Shown: positions 32,219-44,880, numbered from the stretch's first letter. The stretch is 64,000 nt of DNA from Crossaster papposus (GCA_037893245.1 JBAIAA010000096.1:1612001-1676000), one strand, 5' to 3'. The notes: a model not told the origin generated them from the letters alone. Numbers and translations are program-made.

Positions 32219-32872
32219 AATATTAATATGCATGACAGAAATACTGAAATTGCAAAATTCGAAAAGTAAGTTCTTTAATAACAAAGCATGAACGAAATAT
32301 TGTTTTATCCTGACACACTGTGGACACTGTGGACATAAAACTTAATGTGATTTTATTTAATGTGGAACAAATATAATTTTGTGAACAGAAATCAAATCTA
32401 AACCCTTAGATAAACATTATATACCGCTATAGGCAACCATTATTACAATAATGGTTTCCTGTAAAGGTATGCAATGTTTGCGTTGCCATTGGTACTTCTA
32501 GGGACGACCATTGATCTTGCAAAAAATTATAGTGCAATAATGGTCACCTGTAGAGGTAGGTATACACTTGTTTGTGTCGTTATCAGTACCTCTATAGAGG
32601 CGAGCATTAAATTGCATTACAACACGGTAATTTGGTAATGTGTTTATGATGAAAAACCATTGTATTCATATTTTAACCCTAACGTCACCTAATACTACAA
32701 AATACTACTTGAGTAAACTGCAGTACACAGTACTCTTACTAACCTGGCCTATGCAAATTGAGTATAGTACAGTAAACTGTACCCCAAATGATTGCCAAGG
32801 AGGGTTAATGAATACCCTGAATAGCCATTACCATTTTGGAATTTTGCCATAAAAATTGAATAAAGTATATAC

Positions 32873-33122
32873 AAGTTTTATGAAGTGGTGCCAAAAAACA
32901 TAACAATGCATTAAAACGTCTTTAATTAATACAGCATATGTTTTTATAATTATTCCTATGTAGCCACATAAATTTCAAGTTTTTCGTTTTTCGAATAAAT
33001 TTCAAGTTTTTCACAAGTTTTATGAAGTGGTGCCAAAAAATACAACAGTGCATTAAAACGTCTTTAATTAATACAGCATATGTTTTATAATTATTCCTAT
33101 ATAGCCACATACATTTCAATTT
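32873..33122 (+). repeat. Tandem duplication, 142-bp period
   Basis: AAGTTTTATGAAGTGGTGCC starts at 32873 and again at 33015, and both copies continue with CGTCTTTAATTAATACAGCA. Confidence 0.9.
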
Positions 33123-33743
33123 TAATGTTTTGTCATGGTAGCCTGTATTTAAAGTGCTATTCACGCAGATCCTTTTTTTTCAGAATCCATGTTATTTCCT
33201 TAACCTCGAGGGAAAAAATCAATTTATTTTAAATTTGAATATTAATCATTTCGGCGACCCTGTTAGTCGAAGCAGCCCAGATAGTCCAGGAGCTAGCAGA
33301 CTTTTATCGGTATTGTTGAGTACGAAAGGTTTGACACCTGAAATGAGTAGGACTATGTGTGGGAACCCCAAAATGTGGATTCTTAAGTTTGGCACTCTTG
33401 CACTGCCCCCTGGGGGCACTCTCAAAATGACCCCCCCAAATTTTTTATCGGTATTGTGGCGTACGAGGACCAATTTTTTTTCATATGTACTTCAAGGGAG
33501 TCTAATTTCAAAAAGCCAATTCTTAAGTTTTCAACTAATGCACTAAGCCACTTAAGAATGGCCTAATTAACGCTAATTAGCACTTTTATCGGTATTGTCA
33601 CGTACGAGGACACATTTTGGCTCAAAATGTACTCCAAGATATCCTGATTCCGAATATCTAATTCTTAAGTTTCAACTACATGCACTAATCCACTTAAGAA
33701 TGGGTCAAAGATCGATAATTGACCTAATTACGTTTGGAATAAT

Positions 33744-33996
33744 GTGACCCGCTCCATCGAAATAAGGAATAAGTCTCAAAAAAGTTATGGTCTGATGAAG
33801 ATGACAGGTGTATATTTATTTGCCGAATCCACATTCCGAGAAAAACAGCTCTGAAATAAACAAAATTGACCAAAATCATACGGACAGCACAAACAAATAC
33901 TTGGTCACGATTTTCACCCATGCATTCACTTCAACGGCCGATTGCGTAAAACGGCCGCCTCAGCGACTTATTCCTGATTACGATGGAGCGGGTCAC
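33744..33996. mobile_element. MITE in left foldback arm
   Basis: GTGACCCGCTCCATCGAAAT at left, ACGATGGAGCGGGTCAC at right, with GGAATAAGTC / GACTTATTCC inside. Its mirror copy in the other arm is 36174-36426. Confidence 0.8.
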
Positions 33997-36173
33997 ATAT
34001 GCCATTTCTCCGGAACCACATGGGGTAGAGGATTGAAATAAGGTTTAATGTGAAGGTCTAAACATTGTGGACAAGGACCAGGCCTTCATCAAAAGTTTAA
34101 TTTACCAAAAGCTTTTCGGAGTTTTCATGTGTATTTTAAGAATTGCTCGCATCCAATTATTAAGCTGGATAGTACAGTAACCATGTGTCTGTGTCTAGGA
34201 CAATAAGACTATATATATGCCCTATTGTTCATTGTACCTTATAAAATAAGCACGAGCTCTCGTGACAGATGAGGGCACTTGACAGAAGATATTGATTGAA
34301 ATAAACTTTAATTAAAAATCAAATCAAAATTACGTGTAACACTGTCACAATACTAAACTGCACTGCACCGCACTTGAATTAGAATGAATCTATGTTAATA
34401 CAAGAACTATAAGGATCTGCTTTAGTGTGACAAATTGCAAATATTGACCTATGATACAATAATGATCTGCGTATTCATCTCGAACAAGCCAGCCCATGCC
34501 TAAACATGCAAATACTTCTTTGAAGTACGGTGCAATATTGCAGTTACTGTATATTATTACATGTATTATTATATCCTAATCTTGGTGATTTACATTTCCC
34601 AAACATGTTATCCATGAATAAAGCTGCAGCGCCTTGCTTACATGGATGTAAGTTCCCGGGTGTAAGTTATAATATTTTTTAAAAATATATATGCATTTTA
34701 ACTGGCAGACTATTATCATGTCAAAATCTACTGGTAGCTAAAGTACCATGGACATGAATAAACTCAAGTTGCATTTATAGCAACTTGTATAGATGACTTC
34801 AATATAAGGACAAGATTAATGTGATTTAGTAAAGTAAGGAATAGCCTGTATCATAAATCGCTACAATTTTGTGTATACCATGATTCATAATCCAGAAACT
34901 TAGCGTTTTAAAAATCATACTGAATTGGCAGAAGCCGACTATTTGCCCTGCGAACGAAGAATCGTGGTTGGCTGCAGTCTTTGGAAAATAGAGCATCTAG
35001 AAACTACATGTAGTTCGGGGGGTCTCCCCTTGGATAAGGGATCAGTTAGGTTTCTGTTCTACAAAAATGTTCCTAGCGTCATGGAGAGGATGACGAGGTT
35101 AATACTGATTCTTGGTAAGCAACATTCATCATCAACCACAGCTTATTAAGCAAAAGATTATCAAAAAAAGTGTGGAAATAACCTGTAAAAGGTTTCCGTA
35201 TTGTTTACGGTAAAGGTATGTAAATATTCATTGTGAGTAGGCCTGGCCGTATAATTGCGAGTTACATTTTATTGGCACACCGCCACAATGAAATATCTCT
35301 CCGTCTCCTTTAATTTGTTGTGATGCTTGTAGTTTAGAAGATTTTGTAAATGTTATACTCTTAGCTATGCAAAACATCAATAAGCATGATGGTCAGGGTA
35401 TGGATATACACTCCAATCTGGTTTGAACTTGAAGGACATCAACTACCGCAAACCCTGGTAGAAGAAGATGAAATGAAGACTGACGGGAGTGAGGAAAGGA
35501 CTTTCCGAAGAGAACTAAATAACAGCTGAGTGATTCAATTTGAAACAAGGTGGAAATACACCACTTCAATAATTTGTAACCATTCAAATCGCAAACTGAG
35601 AACATGACTATAATACATATTAAGTGTTACACGTAATTTTGATTTGATTGTTAATTAAAGTTTATTTCAATCAATATCTTCTGTCAAGTGCCCTCATCTG
35701 TCACGAGAGCTCGTGCTTATTTTATAAGGTACAATGAACAATAGGGCATATATATAGTCTTATTGACCTAGACACAGACATACTATCTTGGTAAATTAAA
35801 CTTTTGATGAAGGCCTCCTTTTCATGAGGAATAACTCAATAATAGCTTAAACATGCTTTCATAAGTTGACCGATTTCTTATTCTTAAGCGGATTTGTGCA
35901 TCAGATGGACACTTAAGAACGAGTTTTTCGTATTCTGGGTTGCCAGATGAACATGTTGACATAAGTTTTGTGAACGTACTCGATCATACCGATACAATTA
36001 TAAACACGTGGTGGGTCAAAAGGGTACACTTTTAGGCTTAATTGCATGTTTAAGCCATGAAGACACCAACAAAATACTACTTTAACAACTGGTCCTTGTC
36101 CACAATGTTTAGACCTTCACATTAAACCTTATTTCAATCCTCTACCCCATGTGGTTCCGGAGATATGGCATAT

Positions 36174-36426
36174 GTGACCCGCTCCATCGTAATCAGGAAT
36201 AAGTCGCTGAGGCGGCCGTTTTACGCAATCGGCCGTTGAAGTGAATGCATGGGTGAAAATCGTGACCAAGTATTTGTTTGTGCTGTCCGTATGATTTTGG
36301 TCAATTTTGTTTATTTCAGAGCTGTTTTTCTCGGAATGTGGATTCGGCAAATAAATATACACCTGTCATCTTCATCAGACCATAACTTTTTTGAGACTTA
36401 TTCCTTATTTCGATGGAGCGGGTCAC
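36174..36426. mobile_element. MITE in right foldback arm
   Basis: Mirror copy of 33744-33996. Presence in both arms means it entered before the arms were last made identical. Confidence 0.8.
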
Positions 36427-37038
36427 ATTATTCCAAACGTAATTAGGTCAATTATCGATCTTTGACCCATTCTTAAGTGGATTAGTGCATGGAGTTGAAA
36501 CTTAAGAATTAGATATTCGGAATCAGGATATCTTGGAGTACATTTTGAGCCAAAATGTGTCCTCGTACGTGACAATACCGATAAAAGTGCTAATTAGCGT
36601 TAATTAGGCCATTCTTAAGTGGCTTAGTGCATTAGTTGAAAACTTAAGAATTGGCTTTTTGAAATTAGACTCCCTTGAAGTACATATGAAAAAAAATTGG
36701 TCCTCGTACGCCACAATACCGATACAAAAATTTGGGGGGTCATTTTGAGAGTGCCCCCAGGGGGCAGTGCAAGAGTGCCAAACTTAAGAATCCACATTTT
36801 GGGGTTCCCACACATAGTCCTACTCATTTCAGGTGTCAAACCTTTCGTACTCAACAATACCGATAAAAGTCTGCTAGCTCCTGGACTAAGAGTGGCTTGC
36901 GTGCAACCTGAGCTCGACACGCGCAAGCCTCGTGCTATCGCAGAAAATGGCTGCCCTCGAATGAGTCAAGGTCTGGCTTATCCGTACTTAATATTTATAA
37001 CTTGGTCATGTGATTCAAGTCACCTTCGAAGACTAGCA

Positions 37039-37050
37039 TATATATATATC
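37039..37050 (+). promoter_or_regulatory. TATA box of the secreted-protein gene
   Basis: GCATATATATATATCGA, followed about 30 bp later by TTCGGGCAGAGATC (candidate start region) and an ATG at 37176 in good context (ACCATCATGT). Only about 150 bp from the foldback element's end. Confidence 0.55.
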
Positions 37051-37175
37051 GATTGCTAACTTCGGGCAGAGATCAGAACAAGTTACAGCCGACTCAAATA
37101 TTGACGTGATATCAAACGAGAGTTTGATCGCATAAACCAATACTTTTTAGTCCACCTCTACCGATTACCACCATC

Positions 37176-39236
37176 ATGTCTCCTGTTACTGCCTGCCTTT
37201 TAGCCCTACTGACGGTGGGGTTTCTGGTGACTGAACACGATGCCTCGGTGCTTCAAGAAGTAGAAGCCGACACCATGGCGGTGGAACAAGCAGAACGTAT
37301 CGTGACTGGTAAGATAGTAGTATCCCTTTCATAGTCAGGTGGCTTAGTAAAATTACCGTTACCGGGTGGATAAAAGCACCATATCTGGCATGAAGAACCC
37401 TTAGGGCCGAGTAATTAATATTAGCCTGGGAGCCCTCCGGAGTTTTAAAAATAATATGCCTATTTTGCATAAATCCTAAATACCTACCGTGTAAAATATT
37501 TGTTCCCATGTTTGGGTATATTTTGTATTTTGTATTTTTAATTTTGGAAAAGTTTATTTTTGTGATTTTACTTACCTTACTTCCATAACATTTTTTTAAG
37601 CAAGTGACTGGATAATTATGAGAACATAGTAACGATCGAAATAACCAATAATTATACCCTTAAGCTGCGCGCATTTACCTTGTCTCCAGATATCACCAAG
37701 TAGTCTTGCTAAACCTCAGTATTGATGAGCTTTAAATTCACCAAGTTGCTTACTGGCACAGTTACCATATTAAAACCCTATGAAAAATAATACGAACAAT
37801 GTTAACATAGTAATATTTAGACCAGCAAACAAAAAACGAAAAACGAGGTGTTCATAACTTATTGGGCTAAAAAGTAAGCGAAGTTCAAGGAACATATTTT
37901 GACAATTAAAATCCTCTTATTTTGGCGATTTCCTTGAACTTGTTTATTACCCCATGCGACAGAACACATGACAAAATATTTAGGCATTGGACTAAAGAGT
38001 TTATTCTCTTTTTGTATCTTAAGGCCGGAGCAGTTTATCGCCAGGTTGTTCTCAAAACATATTATTATTTCAAACCAACAGTATATTACAATAGTATATT
38101 ACAATAGTATACAAGTTTGCTTCTGATCGGTGCGATTCGGGAACTAATAAAGTATCACTATTAAGTCCCTGTTTGTTACGTGAAACCCAATAATAGTGCC
38201 AATGTACCGATCGCGAAATTACAATGTATCAATATAGTTTTTTATCAAAATAACATAAAACCCAATAATAGTGCCAACACTATCATGTCTCCGTACTTTA
38301 CGAAAACCCAATAACAGTGCCAGTGTACCGACCGTGAAATTAAAACCTATCACTATCATGTTTCAGATATTTTCCACAATAACATAAAACCCAATAATAG
38401 TGCCAACACTATCATGTCTCCGTATTTTACGAGAAACCCCATAAGTTGCGATCCGCGAAACTAAAAAACGTACCGTTAACATAGCCGCCTTAACATAGCC
38501 GTAAATTATAAGGTTAAACATGAAGCCGCAAAAATTATCAATACATTCGAACTTAAAATTCGTATACTTGGCATGGCTTACGTTGGTGTAAAGTTAAGTT
38601 ATTGGGGCCTATGATGGCGTTCCGAATGCAATTCCGCCAAACGGTCATTCAAATAGGTCCAATTTGTGTTAAATAATAAAGACATGAGAGATGTAGTACA
38701 AATTATTAATAAGGGAATAAATGTGTGTTCGAGAGGTTTTAATCACTCTGTTTAAGACCGATTGGAGTCTGGGTGTTAATAATTACCCGAGCCGAAGGCA
38801 AGGGTAATTAATAGCACCCAGACTCCAAGCGGCCTTAAACATAGTGATTAATACCGACCGAACACACATTTATTCCCATTCATAAATACATTTTTTGTAC
38901 AATTCAGCCAAAAAAGCCCCGAAAATCCCGTAAAATTGTCGCAAGTAAATTTCGGTGTTTCGCCATTCTGTGTGTTTTTCCCTATCCATGTTCACGGGCC
39001 ACTGTCAAATGACATGTTTCCGCCTCTGTTGCTCTACACAATACATGCAATAAAGCGTATTTACTATGAATAGCGATTGATAGCATTAATCAGTTCTGTA
39101 TGTCTGCGGCAATAACTCCCAGGTCGTGAAAACCGACATTAATTGTTATATAGTCTGGGTTCGATGGCTGTGTCTCTCAGGTGCAGCCAACAGACATTCG
39201 CTAAAGCGTGCAGAGCTTCTCAATCCGTTGCAATAA
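37176..39236 (+). CDS. Small secreted protein, possible peptide precursor (exon 1 firm, exon 2 tentative)
   Basis: Exon 1 (37176-37308, donor ACTG/GTAAGA) encodes 44 residues with a clear signal peptide (TACLLALLTVGFLV) and an acidic pro-like stretch (EVEADTMAVEQAERIVT). The first acceptor I find that fits phase is TGTCTCTCAG/G at 39180. It opens a 56-nt exon (39181-39236) encoding GAANRHSLKR then AELLNPLQ and TAA, giving 62 residues with a dibasic KR. Exon 2 is uncertain because many AG sites exist and the coding is short. Signal peptide plus KR site suggests, but does not show, a peptide precursor. Confidence 0.42.
37309..38159. other. AT-rich intron-like DNA, nothing recognised
   Basis: No exon with coding support; would be intron 1 of the secreted-protein gene. 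Confidence 0.4.
38160..38460 (+). repeat. Tandem repeat, 121-bp composite unit
   Basis: AACCCAATAATAGTGCCA occurs at about 38186, 38267, 38307 and 38388 (spacings 81, 40, 81), so a two-part 121-bp unit is repeated. Also shared: ACACTATCATGTCTCCGTA and GTACCGATCGCGAAATTA-like text. Confidence 0.8.
38713..38877. repeat. Long hairpin / foldback palindrome
   Basis: GGGAATAAATGTGTGTTCG at left and CGAACACACATTTATTCCC at right. Pairing continues through TTTTAATCAC / GTGATTAATA and GGAGTCTGGGTGTTAATA / TAGCACCCAGACTCC. The arms are about 76 bp with a loop near GAGCCGAAGGCAA. Confidence 0.88.
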
Positions 39237-39607
39237 CTTCAATTCGGCAGGTCAAATTGACGACAACGTCGCCCACAATCCACATTGAAGGCTTGTACGC
39301 CCGTTGCACCATGGCACGTGAAAGGAAGATAAACACACAAAAACAACTAAATAGTATGCGCACATAATATATATATGAAATATTTCAATTTACTAAGCAC
39401 TAGCAAGGCCAATGAAGTGTACAAACTATATTCATTCAAAGTAGGCAAGAAGGGGGTATGGTGTAGGGCGAAGAATTGCTAAGCGCGCTGGTAAACCGAA
39501 TGCGTACGGGGGGCGACTTAATCTATTAAAAAAACACCGGCATTTCTATATGAAATCGCACCAAAGGTCGACAGGCAAGGGGGTAATGATGGGGTATGAT
39601 GAATATT

Positions 39608-39965
39608 TCAATCTAAACAACGCACAACAAGCATGCGGACCAATTTCAATATGTTGGGACAGCGGGAAGTTTGACGATTGATTATGGCCACAACTGCTGC
39701 GTTATCAGACCAGAATACTACCCGCTTATTCCTTATTGCCGGTCCGCATACACGCAGCGCTAGTACGTGCACTGGGGAAAAGCTCGAGTAAAGCAATGGA
39801 CAACTTCATGGAACGCACTGACAAGGGCCATCGTCCGTGTGTCCAACTACCACCAAAGAATGCACCAAAACCTATCTCTGATGAAGCGTCCGTGTACAAA
39901 TGCAGATTATCGCTCGAGTGCCAAACTTGGTCGGGGAATATGACTGAACCGTTAAAATGTGTCAA
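39608..39965 (-). pseudogene. DIRS-like retroelement RNase H fragment, frameshifted
   Basis: Minus strand, two frames. The first (39965-39726) reads LHLYTDASSEIGFGAFFGG; the second (about 39796-39608) reads VVFWSDNAAVVAIINRQTSR. These match the TDAS and SDN motifs of the RNase H domain typical of DIRS/Ngaro tyrosine-recombinase retroelements. No reverse transcriptase or recombinase is recognisable on either side, so it is a truncated remnant. Confidence 0.75.
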
Positions 39966-40744
39966 AAACTGCTTCTAGGCCAACATGTCAGCTCGTGCCC
40001 CCGATGAAATACGGACACGATGATGTGGTTTTTAAACGCCAATAGTTAAGTCAAACAAACGACGCAAAACGCGCGGCCTGGGCGAACGGCCTTACAGATA
40101 CAATTCAAACTCCCCAACAATGACTGAAGCTCCCGCAGAGTAAGTTTCTGTTTACCCAATGCATTATCTAGTTTTGCCATGATCAAAGCAAATCAACAAA
40201 TCAAATCCTTCTTCAAAAAGTACAAGAAACCACTAGCAATTAACTTCTACAGCTAATTATACATTTAACTAAAGCGAAACCATGAACAAAATTAAATTAA
40301 AAAAATGATTTTAACCTCTGAAGTTACTTCAAAAGGAAAAATAAAACAACAAAATCCCAATCAGCAAAAAGTACGTAAGCTTCCTATTAACAGTCCTAAC
40401 ATAAGAAATGGAAAAACTAAATCTTCAAAATATAAAATGAAATAAAACATGGATCAAGATATCCCAAGAATCCAGCCGGGACTTGGCAAGTCTAATTTAA
40501 GATGGAGTCGCTCCTTTAAGAATGATAACAAAAATAAAATATATAAATACATTCTGGTCTATGGCCTGTTACTGGCCCCAACTGGGTCCAAAATTCTAAA
40601 CAAGGACTTTAATAGAAAACATAAGATATCTAAACAGTGAAAAAGTGACTTCAACTTTCCTTTCAACTTTCCTAATAAACAATCCTGACTCTGCCTAGCC
40701 TGGCACTTGCCTCTAGTTCAAACAAACAAAAAAACAAACAAAAA
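39966..40744. other. A-rich intergenic DNA, no gene
   Basis: Low-complexity A-rich stretch with no coding support. Confidence 0.5.
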
Positions 40745-41143
40745 GGCCAAATAACAAAAAACATGTTTAGCGTCACCGCCCGCTTCCTTTTTGAGGGGCC
40801 GCCCCTTTTTTTTTTTTTTTTTTTTTTTTAAGATAATAAAATGTTAAGATCGTATTTTAGACTTTAGCATCACCGTATACATGCTCTGGAAATATATTGT
40901 GTCTAATAGGGAGGCTACATGGTACGGTGCATACATGATCGACCCACATGAATTTGTATTATTAATCGTGGGTGAACCATGTTTTAATTTTAAATTGGAA
41001 GATAGGGTGTGACATGTTCACTACATGACTCGAATTAAGATGTGTCGGGCAGCCATTTTGAGGGAAAAAAGAAACAAAAAGGGCCTCCTCCTTCCTTTAA
41101 AAAAGAAGGCATGACGCTAAACATGTTTTTGTTTTATTTGGCC
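40745..41143. mobile_element. MITE, GGCCAAATAA ends, relative of 23360-25281
   Basis: GGCCAAATAACAAAAAACATG at left and its near-complement at right, with GTTTAGCGTCA / TGACGCTAAAC as in 23360-25281. 40983-41103 is repeated, reversed, at 50245-50356. Confidence 0.8.
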
Positions 41144-42056
41144 TAACCATATGGTTCAGGAATGTTCACCCAGGACTCAGACCACAAAGCAAGGTCTGCC
41201 CTGGTCTGGAAATGATAACACATTGTATACAGTAAACTTTGTGGATAAAACTCAACACAAATGCAAAAGATCCTCTTAAAAATTCACTGTTAGAACAGTC
41301 AAACAAACAAAATCAAATACAAAACCTACTCTCTTAATGTTGAACTTACAGGAAATCTACTTAATTATTAAAAATAGCCGCCGGTTAAAGGGGAAATTCC
41401 ACAAAAACATGAACGCTATTCCAAAAATGGGCTGCCCTGGGATTTGGGTCAGCGTGACCAGTTCCACACATTATAAAATAAAAAAAGCTCGAAACTCTTC
41501 CCAAGTTAAATATAAAAAAATAATAGAATTTTGATTTGAAAGTACAGCAACAACAACCATATTAAAACATTTTAAAGATTTTCAAACCACTGCACGCGAC
41601 GAAATGCAGCCGAGCGGCAGTGTCCGCATGCGTCGGGGCGAATTTGCAAAGCGGGTGAATCGTGCGAGCTGACCATAAACGTAACACGGGCCGGCCGCAA
41701 TAGAGAACCAAATTCGATAAACTCCCCATTCTAAATGTTGTCCTGAATTAGTTTAGGAACCCCTATCCCCAGATCGTCACAAACGCTAGTCAGCGCTGCG
41801 TATAGTCTTGTACAGGCGCAAGACTAGAAGTGAATGAAATGAAGACACAGGCAATGCGGGAACGAGTGCTAGCGTTGGTCGTAGTGGGACAGCTAACGGA
41901 AATTACGTGGGGAGCGGGTGGTGAATTTACAGGCATCTGAACAATATTATTAACATCGGACTTACCAAGCCCCGAAGTTATGAGCGGTGCCGGAGCACTG
42001 GGCAGACCTTCAGGCACGAGGACAGGCAGTCCATCCAAGGGGACGACAGCGGCAGG
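41144..42056. other. Intergenic, no gene seen
   Basis: No supported exon. A 156-codon minus-strand open stretch (41790-42260) overlaps the left arm of the next inverted repeat and looks fortuitous. Confidence 0.4.
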
Positions 42057-42832
42057 GCTAGTAGTAGTAGGAGACCAGCCTGTAGGTCCCGTTGCCAAAT
42101 TCTGGGAACAAAGGTTTGAAAGTGTTTTTGTGTTCCCTGATGAAAACCGAAAAATGTTGACTTGGGCTGCCTCTGAAAATGCTGGGCATTCCCGGGTATG
42201 GTCAACAAAGTTCAAACAGGAGTCAAAATTCAAATATATTCCAATCGTGTCGATATGCATATTAAATTACTCGTCTAGTCATGAGGATTCCCAAAATGTA
42301 TAGTTTGCTACACCTCCGACCTTAAATAAGGGCGCTGTGGTAAAAAAACGTCAAAAGGTCAACGCACTTTTGACTGGTGGTCAAATTCACCAACATGGTT
42401 AACATTGTCTGATTTTAGTGCCTAATAATATGTTTTCTGACATGGCAAATTCAACTATTATAATACGACTTTTAAAAGTAAAAGTGCTTACCTTGACCAT
42501 GAACATTCAAAATGGCTGGCAAAAGGGCTACCGAAAGACTTGAATCGGGACCTTTGGCCAACAATAACACAGTTATTTCTAAACACATTGTCCAATGATG
42601 CTTTTCTTGCTTTGTTGCACTGTTCATCATCCTACTCATTCACCGGTAATAATCAATCACTGAGTGAACTAAAACCAAAGGACCACTGTTGCAATACACA
42701 AACCCGCCATCGCGTCGTCAAAACCAGAGTTTAAAACTCCCGCTTTTAGGGAATGTCTAACCCAATTGGCCTGCAGACGTGTGACTGTCGTCTGGCAGAG
42801 ATAATGTGGCTAGAACTGCCCCCCCCCCCCCC

Positions 42833-42874
<42 letters not shown>

Positions 42875-44555
42875 ATGCGTGTCTTACACAAAAAAGGAAA
42901 ACAAAAAGAGTTTCGAATTACGCTCTGGAGAGGCCAGTCAAACAACCACTATTTGGCTTACCCACTAGATAACGTACAACAAAATTAAGAAAAGCACTAA
43001 GGGGTTCTCTTAAAACTTGTACACGTCACCCCCCCCCCCCCCCCCCCCCCCCATTTCCTACTGACTGCAATCTCGCAGAAAAAAAAATTACCGCCCAAAA
43101 GCGTATATCACTATTAAAAAAACTTAAATAGAATGACGCTCTGGGCAGTATACATGTAGTTACGCAACCACACTGCTGGCATACCAGCAAATCATAAATA
43201 TACACATTTATCTCGGCAGACAGCCACAAACATAAAATCCTTTGATACTTCACGCAGCAGAACTGTTTCAGCATCTCCAAAAAAATAACGAAAACGATGA
43301 GAAATAGTTCTGACAACTGCCATATAGACAAGTGACAACCCCCATAAATACCCTCCCCTTTCCATATAGAATGAGTTCGGATTCCCTGCAGCTAACTCTA
43401 CCAAACAAACACAAAAAATAAAACTGATCATTCCTGCCTGCATAAACCGGTTACTCTTTGCTACTTTTTGCAAAAGCACCTTATTTTTAACTAAAAAAAA
43501 CCTAATAGTCTTACAGAAAAAAATAATAAAAATCCACATAGCCCAACGCTACACGTCCTTCAATAATTTAATGTCCTTTCCATGTGATCGAGAATCGTTC
43601 TAATAATTGAAACAATGTAAGCCGCATGTATGATTACGCTCGTTCCCAATAAACACAACAAAACAAAATAACTACCATCTCAAGACCTGATCTTAGCAAT
43701 TATCCAGTGGATAAAACTTGGATAACGCAAGCGCTAGCTCACACAGCTACGCATGTGCGCTGCATGCATGCGCGCTTGAGCTGCAGCTGCAAGCATGGAT
43801 CGCAAATCGCTAGCGCAATAAATAGCGTGTGTGTTATCTCGCTAGTTTTCGATTCAGTTGTTTTGCGATATATACCGGAATTCCGATAATTGCCTGGAAA
43901 CTGGCATCCCTGTATACAATATTATATGGAAAATGTGCTTTAAAGAAAAATAATACAAATAATTAAAAATCATTATTTGTTTTAAAAACGGAGTGTTTCA
44001 ATTGTTCGTGACGTTTCATTGACAAACATTTAATAACTTCTTATCCATGGGTTTGGAAAAAAAATTGTTGTTTTTGGCTAATTTATGCTAACCTTTTAGC
44101 AGCCATTTTGAAATTTCAAGGTTATGGCAACCACTTTTAACTTTAAAAGTTGTTTAGTTGAATTTGCCTTGTCAGAAAACATATTATTAGACACTAAAAT
44201 CATAAGAATTTGATAATATTAACTGTGTTGGTGAATTTGACCACCAGTCAAAAGTGCATTGACCTTTTTGACCACAGCGCCCTCATTTAAGGTCGGAGGT
44301 ATAGCAAACTACACATTTTTGGAATCCTCATGACTAGACAAGTAATTAAATATGCATATCGACATGATTGGAATATATTTGACCCCTGTTTGACCTTTGT
44401 TGACCCCTCCCGGAAATGCCCGGCATTTTCAAGGGGGCAGCCCAAGTCAAAATTGTTCGGTATTCATCAGGAAACACAAAAACACTTTCAAACCTTTGTT
44501 CCCATAATTTGGTCACGGGAACTACAGGCTGGTCCCCTACTATAGCGGCAGGGCC
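42057..44555. mobile_element. 2.5-kb inverted-repeat element
   Basis: Arms of about 480 bp (42057-42535 and 44085-44555): GACCAGCCTGTAG / CTACAGGCTGGTC, CAAAGGTTTGAAAGTGTTTT / its complement, and CACCTCCGACCTTAAATAAG / CATTTAAGGTCGGAGGT. Identity is lower than in the 33-37 kb element. The centre holds a roughly 50-base C run (42822-42873), a 22-base C run (43031-43052) and a GCATGC/GCTAGC-rich patch (43730-43830). Confidence 0.75.
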
Positions 44556-44880
44556 ATGGGCAGCAACCGTGACGACAGTCGGCGTTGCCTCCGCAGCCTC
44601 CAGGCTTCGACTAGCCGAGACCGAGAAGAACGGGGTCTACCGCGTGGCTTTCTCCCTCTGAAGCGTTTCCAGATCCAAATGCAACCGCCTGCTTCTTGGA
44701 TTTAGGCATTTACCTACTTTCAGCCCAATTTCCAGACATCTCGTATTCCCCCGTTTTTGTTTGCTGGGCAAAATATCCCAATGTTTTCATTGTTCACATG
44801 ATTTTCATAGAAAATTTCACTGAAAACATTGGTCTGCTAAATATGTGCCGCCCATATTTAAATTGTAAGATGAAATACAT

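Larger units (their letters stand above)
33283..36887. mobile_element. 3.6-kb foldback-type element with ~1-kb inverted arms
   Basis: The left end AGTCCAGGAGCTAGCAGAC and right end GTCTGCTAGCTCCTGGACT start arms of about 1.05 kb (33283-34340) and 1.25 kb (35630-36887). They are almost identical: a 65-codon stretch in each arm is the same, and a 77-codon one differs once. The arms hold sub-repeats of about 140 bp marked TATCGGTATTG..GTACGAGGAC and AATTCTTAAGTTT..CACTTAAGAATGG, three at left and four at right. Each arm carries one GTGACCCGCTCC-ended MITE. The 1.3-kb centre (34341-35629) has no recognised ORF. Long TIRs with internal tandem repeats recall Foldback/Galileo-type elements. Confidence 0.85.

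Noticed and set aside
33724-36446. Mirror-image open frames of 65 and 77 codons in the two foldback arms
   Set aside because: They exist on both strands of the same MITE sequence and are simply duplicated by the inverted arms; no domain or coding bias seen.
41790-42260. Minus-strand frame of 156 codons resembling a plus-strand frame at 44416-44661
   Set aside because: The resemblance is explained by the DNA-level inverted arms of 42057-44555; frames are not conserved as protein.
42753-42988. Polyproline / polyglycine open frames over the C run
   Set aside because: Homopolymer translation; no flanking exon structure.
43192-43539. Minus-strand frame with a signal-peptide-like start (MISFIFCVCLVELAAG)
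   Set aside because: Lies inside an inverted-repeat element, AT-rich, no plausible exon partners; hydrophobic stretch likely fortuitous.
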